From the NCBI RefSeq assembly GCF_934294775.1, contig NZ_CAKRAH010000069.1, positions 1 through 12,731 on the forward strand: a stretch of DNA of 12,731 nucleotides, written 5' to 3'. Shown piece by piece: positions 7,188 through 12,731 of this stretch. The notes under the pieces were generated by a model. That model was given only the letters and a program-made list of their open reading frames with translations, had not been told where the DNA came from and searched no databases. Source of the stretch: an uncultured Dorea sp. Its GTDB lineage: Bacteria > Bacillota > Clostridia > Lachnospirales > Lachnospiraceae. The position numbers and the translations under genes were made by a program. Position 1 is the first letter of the stretch. Each line of letters begins with the position of its first letter.

Positions 7188-8432
7188 TCACGAATTTGCT
7201 TCCAATCTGCCGTTACTTCCCTGAATTGCTATATTGGCAAATGCTGCCGCTGCCCCTGCAAGTACAGAATCATCAAACTGATACTCCGGACTGTGAAGTC
7301 CCGGAACTTCTTTCCTTTCTTCTGGTTTGATTCCGATGAACATATAGACCGACGGTACACGGCTGCTATATTCCGCGAAATTCTCTCCCCCCAGGTTATC
7401 ATCTTCTATTATATATACATTTTCTTTTCCAAGCACCTTTTCCGCTGCTTTTTTTACTCCGTTTAATAATTCCGGTGCATTTTTTACACCATCCCCGTGA
7501 ATCGCAATATCCGCTTCATAAGCTGCTCCATATACCTGACATACCGCTTCAATTTCTTTGTGAAATTCTTCCCGTATTTTTTCCAGTACTTCTTTTTTCA
7601 CTGCTCTCATTGTCCCGCCAAATACACATTCCTGCGGAATAATATTGCTGACAGAAGTATCTCCTGCCTGCATATATGTAACCGAAAGAATCTTTGGCTC
7701 TGTTCCGCTGACAGTTCTTGTCAGTATTGCTGGCAGATGTTGATATATTTCATTTGCAATCGCGATTGGATCCACCGCCTGTTCCGGCCATGATGCATGA
7801 CCTTTCTTTCCGATGATCTTAACCTTGAATCCGCCTACACAGCCAAATGCATATCTTCTTACAATTCCAATCTTTCCGCTTTCTACCGACGGCCATCCGT
7901 GTGCCGCAAATGCCATATCTATCTTCGGATTCTCCAACACCTTATCTTCCTTTATCATCGTATCTGCCCCAAGACCAACTTCTTCCCCTGGCTGGAACGC
8001 AAATCTGATACAGCCGCCAAATTCATCTGTAAGCCTTGCCAGTATCTTAGCCGCACCAATCAACCACGTAGCATGACCGTCATGTCCACATGCATGCATA
8101 CACCCCGGATATTTGGACCTGTAATCATTTACCGCCTTTTCTTCAAGCGGAAGTGCGTCAATATCCGCACGCAGAAGAAGATTTTTCCCCTGTGGTTTCT
8201 TCCCCTGAAGTTCCGCAATAATCCCACATCCGCCTGCCATATGTTCACGGATTGTAAGATTCGGAATTTTGTAAAGTTCCCGGCTGATAATATCATGTGT
8301 TTTGGGAAGATTAATCCCAAGTTCCGGATACTGATGCAATTCTCTCCGGATGCTGATAAGTTCCGGCTCTATTTCTTTCGCAATTTTTTTGATTTTCTCG
8401 TTTATATGATCTATATTGTTTATATTCTGCAT
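7188..8432 (-). CDS. M20D-family amidohydrolase (N-acyl-amino-acid deacylase type)
   Basis: A 414-aa metallo-amidohydrolase of the M20D (HipO/IAA-amino acid hydrolase) family. Motifs are RRELHQYPELG, LLRADIDALPLEE, MHACGHDGHA (Cys115, His117), FQPGEE (Glu150/Glu151), AAHGWP (His178), GKKGHASWPEQAVDP of the lid domain, GGENFAEY and a C-terminal GLHSPEYQFDD (His380). These supply the expected two-metal site. Members remove acetyl, benzoyl or other acyl groups from amino acids. The frame opens upstream to 8540, but that extension is repeat DNA. AAAGGAG, 6-7 nt before the ATG at 8432, fixes this start. It lies past the ABC-operon terminator and its leader is largely repeat copy B; no clear promoter is seen. 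With the downstream C-S lyase it suggests deacylation followed by beta-elimination. Confidence 0.9.
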   Translation of the reverse strand: MQNINNIDHINEKIKKIAKEIEPELISIRRELHQYPELGINLPKTHDIISRELYKIPNLTIREHMAGGCGIIAELQGKKPQGKNLLLRADIDALPLEEKAVNDYRSKYPGCMHACGHDGHATWLIGAAKILARLTDEFGGCIRFAFQPGEEVGLGADTMIKEDKVLENPKIDMAFAAHGWPSVESGKIGIVRRYAFGCVGGFKVKIIGKKGHASWPEQAVDPIAIANEIYQHLPAILTRTVSGTEPKILSVTYMQAGDTSVSNIIPQECVFGGTMRAVKKEVLEKIREEFHKEIEAVCQVYGAAYEADIAIHGDGVKNAPELLNGVKKAAEKVLGKENVYIIEDDNLGGENFAEYSSRVPSVYMFIGIKPEERKEVPGLHSPEYQFDDSVLAGAAAAFANIAIQGSNGRLEANS

Positions 8433-8473
8433 TCGCTGCTCCTTTCGTACATACCGGCCTGCAAATCTGCAAA

Positions 8474-8600
8474 AGCTGCCACTGGAAACTCCGTTCATAT
8501 ACTCTGAGTATGCAAAGAACCTGCCGCTGCCAGCTTGCATACTATGGTATCTACAGGACCTGCCACTCCTGCCACTGGCAGCTCCTTACGAACGCATGGC
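8474..8600 (-). repeat. Modular palindromic repeat, copy B, in the M20 leader
   Basis: About 127 bp related to 5649-5735. Both share AGAACCTGCC, CAGGACCTGCCACT and GGCAGCTCCTTACG in the same order. Copy B carries an extra block with a GCATACTATGGTATC palindrome (about 8526-8550), a 9-bp tandem duplication CCTGCCACT, and a further unit with ATACTCTGAGTATGC and CTGCCACTGG. It fills the gap between the ABC-operon terminator and the M20 ribosome binding site, and creates a false 36-codon extension of the M20 frame. Confidence 0.75.
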
Positions 8601-8603
8601 GAT

Positions 8604-8637
8604 AAAAAAGGCCTGCACAAACTCTGTGCAGACCTTT
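8604..8637 (-). terminator. Rho-independent terminator of the ABC transporter operon
   Basis: Nine nt after the ATPase stop codon the minus-strand RNA forms a 13-bp stem (AAAGGUCUGCACA with UGUGCAGGCCUUU, one G-U pair), a 5-nt loop and a U run. This is a textbook intrinsic terminator and separates the transporter from the M20-MalY genes, unless read-through is significant. Confidence 0.9.
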
Positions 8638-8645
8638 CAGTTGTT

Positions 8646-9404
8646 CTATTTTCGATTAACAAAATTCAGGAACTGCTGAAGTCTTTGATTTTCCGGATGA
8701 TCAATAATCTCGTCCGGTGTTCCATCCGCTGCGATTTCTCCTCCATCCATAAAAAGGATTCTTGATGCAACTTCTCTGGCAAATCCAATCTCATGTGTAA
8801 CCAGTATCATTGTAGTTCCTTCTTCTGCAAGAGACTTGATCGTATTTAATACTTCTCCTACAAGTTCCGGGTCCAATGCAGATGTCGGTTCATCAAATAA
8901 TACAACATTCGGATTCACTGCAAGTGCCCTTGCAATTCCCACACGCTGCTGCTGACCACCCGACAACTTCGAAGGATAAAAATCTTTTCTTTCACTCATT
9001 CCTACTTTATCCAGTAATTCAAGAGCAATCTTTTCTGCCTCTGCTTTTGACTTTTTCTGTACCACAGTCAAAGCTTCCATTACATTTTCCAGAGCCGTCT
9101 TATTCTTAAAAAGATTATATCCCTGGAATACCATAGAAGAATGTTTACGAAGTTCGATCACATCTTTCTTCGTATGCTTTTCGGCGTCTACAGTTACATC
9201 ACCAATCGTGATTTTTCCCTTTGTCGGAACAGTCAGATAGTTCAGACATCTAAGCAATGTTGATTTTCCTGTTCCCGAAGGTCCTAAAATTGCAATGACT
9301 TCATTTTTATTGATCGTCAGATTGATATCATTTAATACTTTTGTATTCTCATCAAATTCTTTATATAAATGTTCAATCTTAACCAGCTGTGTTTCTGTTC
9401 CCAT
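8646..9404 (-). CDS. Polar amino acid ABC transporter, ATP-binding protein
   Basis: A 252-aa ATPase of the GlnQ/TcyC-type polar amino acid uptake family. It shows Walker A GPSGTGKST (41-49), the Q-loop Gln93 in VFQGYNLF, the ABC signature LSGGQQQR (146-153), Walker B VVLFDEP with catalytic Glu171, the D-loop SALD and the switch His203 in LVTHEIGFAR. It is cytoplasmic and dimerises under the permease. It is last in the operon, 25 nt after the binding-protein gene, with AGGA upstream of the ATG, and is directly followed by a terminator. Specificity rests with the binding protein. Confidence 0.95.
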   Translation of the reverse strand: MGTETQLVKIEHLYKEFDENTKVLNDINLTINKNEVIAILGPSGTGKSTLLRCLNYLTVPTKGKITIGDVTVDAEKHTKKDVIELRKHSSMVFQGYNLFKNKTALENVMEALTVVQKKSKAEAEKIALELLDKVGMSERKDFYPSKLSGGQQQRVGIARALAVNPNVVLFDEPTSALDPELVGEVLNTIKSLAEEGTTMILVTHEIGFAREVASRILFMDGGEIAADGTPDEIIDHPENQRLQQFLNFVNRK

Positions 9405-9429
9405 ATTTTTTCAATCTTCCTGACTCTAA

Positions 9430-10275
9430 TTATTTCTGAATTAATTTTGTCATATCAGCATACATCCACTTTTCAGTAATCTTTGCTACTGTTCCGTCAT
9501 CTAACATATCCTGAATTACATCGTTCAGTTCTTCTGTAAGTTTGTCACCGTCATCTGTCTTTGCAAGGAAGTATGCTACATTGTTAGCAAGAAGCTGCTC
9601 ATCAAAGAAACGGAATTTCGCATCTGAGTTATTGTGTGTAAATGCATTTACATTTGTTGTTGTATTGGCATATGCATCAATTCTTCCAAGCTTCAGATCA
9701 TTCATACCAACTGCACTGTCTTCGTAAAGTTTTACTGTAAATCCTTTTTCAGCTGCCATATCTTCGATGATTGTCTGTGCTGCCTGTCCATTTGTACATC
9801 CTACAGTTTTTCCTTTTAAATCATCAGCTGTTTTATAATCTGAATCATCATTTACAATAATACACTGTGAATCTCCATAATATGGAATTGTTGCATTGTA
9901 TTTTTCTGTTCTTTCTTCTTTTACTGCCAGACAGTTTGCAACTACATCTACACGTCCTGTATCCAGTTCTCCCCACATAGCGTCAAATGCTGCCTGTTTT
10001 ACTTCAACATCCCAGCCAGTACGTTTTTCGATTTCATCCCACATATCGGCATCAATACCAGTCCATTTTCCATCATCGGAAATAAGGCTGTATGGCTCCC
10101 CTGTTCCTGCAGTAACGATTGTTACTTTCTTTCCAGAGTCTTTCTTATCATCCGTTTTTGATTCAGAAGTTGTCTTCTTATCTGAATCATCAGATTTTGC
10201 ACTGCTTCCACATCCTGCAAGTGCTCCAACTGTCATCATAGTAACTAATAAAGCTGCTAATACACGTTTTTTCAT
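9430..10275 (-). CDS. Amino acid ABC transporter substrate-binding lipoprotein
   Basis: A 281-aa family 3 extracellular solute-binding protein. A type II signal peptide ends in the lipobox ALAGC (Cys22), followed by a Ser/Asp/Lys-rich tether (23-50). The bilobal domain shows WTGIDADMWDEI, DTGRVDVVANCL and Arg122 in KEERTEKY, which corresponds to the arginine binding the alpha-carboxylate in this family. The frame opens 8 codons earlier at a TTG, but the AGAGGAG ribosome site lies inside that stretch, so the ATG at 10275 is chosen. The 124-nt gap after the permease holds a small hairpin (5-bp stem, 10357-10378), which might favour higher binding-protein mRNA levels. The ligand is probably a polar or sulfur amino acid, suggested by context only. 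Confidence 0.93.
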   Translation of the reverse strand: MKKRVLAALLVTMMTVGALAGCGSSAKSDDSDKKTTSESKTDDKKDSGKKVTIVTAGTGEPYSLISDDGKWTGIDADMWDEIEKRTGWDVEVKQAAFDAMWGELDTGRVDVVANCLAVKEERTEKYNATIPYYGDSQCIIVNDDSDYKTADDLKGKTVGCTNGQAAQTIIEDMAAEKGFTVKLYEDSAVGMNDLKLGRIDAYANTTTNVNAFTHNNSDAKFRFFDEQLLANNVAYFLAKTDDGDKLTEELNDVIQDMLDDGTVAKITEKWMYADMTKLIQK

Positions 10276-10399
10276 AATACTTTTTCTCCTCTTTTTCAAA
10301 ATGATAATGAATCTATCTCAATGGCTTTCCCATTTAAGATCTTGAATCTGTAAAATCTGCTATACACAGAACCAGCAGTTTCTTTCGAATAGACGGCAC

Positions 10400-11062
10400 T
10401 TAATACATATTCGCACATTTCTTCTCTAACAACTTATGTAAAATTCCAAGTACAAATATGATCAGCCAGTAAACTAACATTACCGCTGCATATATTTCAA
10501 AATATCTGAATGTTCTGGCTCCTTCAATCTTGGCAGCTCCCATAATATCTGGCACACCAAGCATAAATGCCAGTGAAGTCATCTTGATCAGATTGATGAT
10601 GTCATTAAATAAAGGTGGCAAAGCTACACGGACAGCCTGCGGAATTACAATTCTTGTAACGAGCTGGAAATTCGTCATTCCTAATGAATATGCAGCTTCT
10701 TTCTGTCCTTCATCGACTGATAAAAGAGCACCTCTGATACTTTCTGACATGAACGCACCCATATTCAGACTCATTACTACTGCTACCGCAATCAATGGTG
10801 TCATATTTCTTACTATTGCACTATATAACGCAATACCGTAATAGAAGAAATACAGCTGCGCTACGACCGGTGTCCCACGCATGATGGATACATACGCTCT
10901 GCTCAGCTGATACAATCCCGGAATCTTATAGTATCCGATGATTGCAATAATTACACCCACGATCAAAGCAAATATTGTTGCTGCTATCGTCAGTTCAAAC
11001 GTAACATTAACCTTACTTGCAATAATCGGCAGAACCTCCAAAAAATAACTTACTTTAAACAT
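10400..11062 (-). CDS. Amino acid ABC transporter permease
   Basis: A 220-aa His/Glu/Gln/Arg/opine-family permease with about five membrane segments. Diagnostic motifs are SIMRGTPVVAQL (59-70) and the EAA loop EAAYSLGMTNFQ...IVIPQAVR (122-144) that contacts the ATPase. A single permease suggests a homodimeric channel, as in TcyB-type systems. It is first in the operon. GGAG lies 8 nt before the ATG. Confidence 0.94.
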   Translation of the reverse strand: MFKVSYFLEVLPIIASKVNVTFELTIAATIFALIVGVIIAIIGYYKIPGLYQLSRAYVSIMRGTPVVAQLYFFYYGIALYSAIVRNMTPLIAVAVVMSLNMGAFMSESIRGALLSVDEGQKEAAYSLGMTNFQLVTRIVIPQAVRVALPPLFNDIINLIKMTSLAFMLGVPDIMGAAKIEGARTFRYFEIYAAVMLVYWLIIFVLGILHKLLEKKCANMY

Positions 11063-11100
11063 TTCACCTACTCCAGACCTCTTATTTCTATTCCTAACAG

Positions 11101-11115
11101 GTTAATATTTTAACA
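11101..11115 (-). promoter_or_regulatory. Candidate extended -10 and palindrome upstream of the ABC operon
   Basis: The minus strand reads TGTTAAAAT (extended -10, 11107-11115) inside the inverted repeat GTTAA-4-TTAAC (11101-11114). The -35 match is poor. The palindrome could be an operator for the upstream MarR protein or another regulator. The leader would be about 38 nt. This is the best promoter candidate in the gap, but weak. Confidence 0.35.
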
Positions 11116-11315
11116 GATTTGAAAATTTTATCATCGTCATTGATTTACAAAGCCATTGTTAATTTTTGTATTTTTCGCACATATTCTATATATTTCTGCT
11201 TTTATTGTAATTTTCTATATATTGTTTCTATGCATATTGAATCACTCAAAAACTTTTATCTCAGCCCTTTTACGAATTCATTCATAGCTGTATTTTCTCT
11301 TGTATACTTGAGTAT
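11116..11315. other. AT-rich gap between the ABC operon and the MarR terminator
   Basis: About 200 bp, very AT-rich, with no credible gene and no riboswitch or T-box signature that I can recognise. The only distinct structure is a perfect palindrome, TATACT-TG-AGTATA, at 11303-11316 beside the terminator. It resembles the GCATACT..GTAT unit of the window's repeats and could be a solitary module or an operator. Confidence 0.4.
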
Positions 11316-11355
11316 AAAAAAAGAACAAAGAATTTACCTGAGTTCTCTGTTCTTT
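11316..11355 (-). terminator. Rho-independent terminator of the MarR gene
   Basis: About 22 nt after the MarR stop codon the minus-strand RNA pairs AAAGAACAGAGAA with UUCUUUGUUCUUU (13 bp, one G-U) across a 10-nt loop, followed by a U run. Confidence 0.85.
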
Positions 11356-11377
11356 ATTATTTTTATATACTTTGCCG

Positions 11378-11812
11378 TTACTTTCGATTCAAATTCTGGA
11401 GCTTATACAGCGTCTCCATAAATTCATTAACCTTATCTTTTCCAATAATGTCTTCTACTTCCTTTTGCACTTCATCCCATATCTTAGATGCTTTTTCTAA
11501 AATCTGCATTCCCTCTTCTGTTAACGCATATTGATGTGCACGTCTTCCAGCTTCTGCCCTGTCGTAAATCCAGCCTCTTGCAATCAGGATCTGTATATTT
11601 CTTGTCAGAGTACTTCGTTCGAGATTCACCCGTTCTGCCAGTTCTCCCGTATTTGCCTCCTGTAATCCTTTTAGATTCTCAAGAAGACAAAATTGTTTTA
11701 CTGTGATTCCGGCTTCTTTCAGTCGTTCATCGTAAAATGCTGTCAGTGCATTCTCTGCCCTGCAAAGAGCAATGCTATAGCAATCTGTTTTATATATATG
11801 GGAATATTTCAT
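11378..11812 (-). CDS. MarR-family transcriptional regulator
   Basis: A 144-aa winged-helix regulator. The helix-turn-helix and wing are at about residues 52-98 (NTGELAERVNLERSTLTRNI, then RGWIYDRAEAGRRAHQYALTEEG), flanked by dimerisation helices. Cysteines at 11, 17 and 42 are present; none aligns exactly with the OhrR redox cysteine in my reading, so thiol sensing is only possible. The ATG is preceded by GGAGG at 9 nt. It has its own promoter and terminator, so it is monocistronic, and it lies upstream of the amino-acid ABC operon, a natural but unproven target. Dimeric MarR proteins usually repress by binding palindromes. Confidence 0.88.
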   Translation of the reverse strand: MKYSHIYKTDCYSIALCRAENALTAFYDERLKEAGITVKQFCLLENLKGLQEANTGELAERVNLERSTLTRNIQILIARGWIYDRAEAGRRAHQYALTEEGMQILEKASKIWDEVQKEVEDIIGKDKVNEFMETLYKLQNLNRK

Positions 11813-11848
11813 CCTTTTACGCCTCCAGAATTCGATTGATTATCTATT

Positions 11849-11878
11849 ATTCTACCAACGATTCTGTCCATCTGTCAA
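11849..11878 (-). promoter_or_regulatory. Sigma-A promoter of the MarR gene
   Basis: Minus-strand TTGACA (11873-11878), an 18-nt spacer and TAGAAT (11849-11854). It starts only 4 nt after the metallopeptidase gene ends, with no terminator between, so some MarR mRNA may also come by read-through. Confidence 0.75.
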
Positions 11879-11882
11879 ATCA

Positions 11883-12497
11883 TCATCGGCTTGTATCAAT
11901 ATGATATTCTCTTAATTTTGCCCGCCGTTCTTTATAATCTGGCAGATATTCCTCCACCACATTCCAAAATGCTCTTGAATGGTTCATCTCTTTCCGATGC
12001 GCCAATTCGTGTACTACCACATAATCTACTAATTCCTCCGGGACAAATAACAGGCGGTTATTAAAGTTAAGATTCCCCTGGCTGCTGCAACTTCCCCATC
12101 GTGTTTTTTGATTTCTCATTGTGATTCTATTGTATGTAACTCCCATAAGCTTTGCATAATAAAAAACTTTTTCTTCTATCTGATGTCTGATCTTCGCTTT
12201 TCCTTCTCCCGTCTCTACTGCAGAAAGCACTTTTGACGGATCTACAACATTTAATCCCCTTTGTCTGTCTTTGCTATTTTCTTTTGCATTTCCAGCCAGG
12301 CTCCACTCCTGACGTTTTCTTATAATCCATCCTTCATGCTCCTGTATAAAATTTTCTATTATTTTTCTTGATGCCCTCATTGGCACCCGGGCAGTTACAC
12401 TTCCATCATATCTTACTTCTAATCCCAAAGTTTTTCTTTTGGAACGAATAATCTGTATTTCTATTTGTCCATCTTCATTTTTTATCATATATTTCAT
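11883..12497 (-). CDS. YgjP/DUF45-type M48-like zinc metallopeptidase
   Basis: A 204-aa protein of the YgjP-like (DUF45, SprT-related) family. The N-terminal beta region has the family opening IIRSKRKTLGLEVR; the C-terminal half has TRWGSCSSQGNLNFNNRLL and the zinc site HELAH (163-167) with a likely third ligand His173 in MNHSRAFW. The cellular role of the family is poorly defined; some databases label members UTP pyrophosphatase, which the zincin motif does not by itself support. The frame opens six codons earlier, but CGGGAG inside that stretch marks the ATG at 12497. No signal peptide, so cytoplasmic. Confidence 0.9.
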   Translation of the reverse strand: MKYMIKNEDGQIEIQIIRSKRKTLGLEVRYDGSVTARVPMRASRKIIENFIQEHEGWIIRKRQEWSLAGNAKENSKDRQRGLNVVDPSKVLSAVETGEGKAKIRHQIEEKVFYYAKLMGVTYNRITMRNQKTRWGSCSSQGNLNFNNRLLFVPEELVDYVVVHELAHRKEMNHSRAFWNVVEEYLPDYKERRAKLREYHIDTSR

Positions 12498-12518
12498 TAT
12501 GTTTCTCCCGGTCATATA

Positions 12519-12547
12519 ATTATATTTTTTCTAGAGTGTGTCTTAAA
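12519..12547 (-). promoter_or_regulatory. Promoter of the metallopeptidase gene, partly within the MITE-like element
   Basis: Minus-strand TATAAT (12519-12524) lies 17 nt after TTTAAG (12542-12547), which is inside the terminal repeat of the adjacent element. Transcription would start near 12512, giving a leader of only about 15 nt that still contains CGGGAG. Confidence 0.5.
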
Positions 12548-12619
12548 AATGCTTTCTGCAAGATATATGACCAAATCTCCCGCAAAGTGGGACAGAATGA
12601 TTTTTCAGAGACACTCTAG
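12531..12619. mobile_element. 89-bp MITE-like inverted-repeat element
   Basis: The ends read CTAGAGTGTGTCTTAAAAAT and, inverted, CTAGAGTGTCTCTGAAAAAT: 18 of 20 positions match. The CTAG at each end could be the target duplication or part of the repeat; IS5-group elements use YTAR-type targets. There is no coding capacity. Its inside (about 12551-12599) shows no other structure I can name. It sits between the tRNA terminator and the metallopeptidase gene. Confidence 0.6.
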
Positions 12620-12632
12620 TAATCTAAGATAC

Positions 12633-12667
12633 AAAAAAAGACAGAAACCAAATCGATTTCTGTCTTT
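12633..12667 (-). terminator. Rho-independent terminator after the tRNA
   Basis: An 11-bp perfect stem (AAAGACAGAAA with UUUCUGUCUUU), a 9-nt loop and a U run on the minus strand, starting two nt after the tRNA 3' end. Confidence 0.88.
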
Positions 12668-12669
12668 AA

Positions 12670-12731
12670 CTCCCCGAGTTGGGTTCGAACCAACGACCCT
12701 TCGGTTAACAGCCGAATGCTCTACCACTGAG
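12670..12731 (-). tRNA. tRNA-Asn (GTT), 5' end cut by the window edge
   Basis: Read on the minus strand: D-arm CTCAGTGGTAGAGCA, anticodon arm TTCGGCTGTTAACCGAA with anticodon GTT, variable loop, T-arm GTTGGTTCGAACCCAAC and acceptor 3' strand TCGGGGA plus discriminator G. CCA is not encoded. About 10 nt of the 5' end (acceptor strand and bases 8-9 and 10) lie beyond the window. A terminator follows directly, so it is the last or only gene of its transcript. Confidence 0.95.

Noticed and set aside
7797..8507. A 236-codon frame on the plus strand
   Set aside because: It is antisense to the well-supported M20D gene, with composition typical of a shadow frame and no recognisable domain.
8433..8540. 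N-terminal extension of the M20 enzyme by 36 residues
   Set aside because: The extension is encoded by repeat copy B and has no family similarity; AAAGGAG immediately before the ATG at 8432 marks the real start.
5649..8600. CRISPR-like array from the recurring CTGCCAC units
   Set aside because: The units are not evenly spaced, have no spacers of constant size, and no cas genes are present; they behave as palindromic hairpin modules.
11116..11315. Riboswitch or T-box leader for the amino-acid ABC operon
   Set aside because: No specifier-loop or T-box sequence and no recognised riboswitch core is seen; an isolated CTGAGA is not enough for a TPP element.
11119..11421. A 100-codon hydrophobic plus-strand frame in the gap before the ABC operon
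   Set aside because: It runs through the MarR terminator and into the MarR coding sequence, and its Phe/Tyr/Ile content is expected from AT-rich DNA. No ribosome site is seen.

Overview
The window looks like chromosome of a low-GC anaerobic Firmicute, most likely a Lachnospiraceae gut commensal. This rests on Shine-Dalgarno GGAGG/AGGAG sites before most genes, TTGACA/TATAAT-like promoters, AT-rich codon use, and a tRNA-Asn without encoded CCA. The genus cannot be fixed from sequence alone. Every gene lies on the minus strand, so transcription runs from high to low coordinates.

From the right edge: a truncated tRNA-Asn with its terminator; an 89-bp MITE-like inverted-repeat element; a YgjP/DUF45-type zinc metallopeptidase; a MarR-family regulator with its own strong promoter and terminator; a polar-amino-acid ABC transporter operon (permease, lipoprotein binding protein, ATPase) closed by a hairpin terminator; then an M20D amidohydrolase, a possible 33-aa small ORF and a MalY/PatB-type PLP C-S lyase. 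Importer plus N-deacylase plus C-S lyase suggests uptake and breakdown of sulfur amino acids or N-acyl-cysteine S-conjugates; this is inference.

Next come two linked regulator genes. The first is a PucR/CdaR-type activator driven by a TTGACA promoter whose -10 region sits in a perfect 7-3-7 palindrome. The second is a 712-aa protein that joins a complete YjiM-like double-cubane-cluster (2-hydroxyacyl-CoA dehydratase D family) module to a PucR-like regulator half. The regulator half resembles the neighbouring PucR protein from its first residues to its HTH. This apparent iron-sulfur enzyme/transcription factor fusion is the most unusual item in the window. A terminator closes the pair.

The left end holds an OmpR-type response regulator and sensor histidine kinase overlapping by ATGA, followed by the first 15 codons of a gene running off the edge. 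Two copies of a modular palindromic repeat built from CTGCCACTGGCAG and GCATACT..GTATAC units occupy the leaders of the PucR gene and of the M20 gene, so they bracket the M20-MalY segment.
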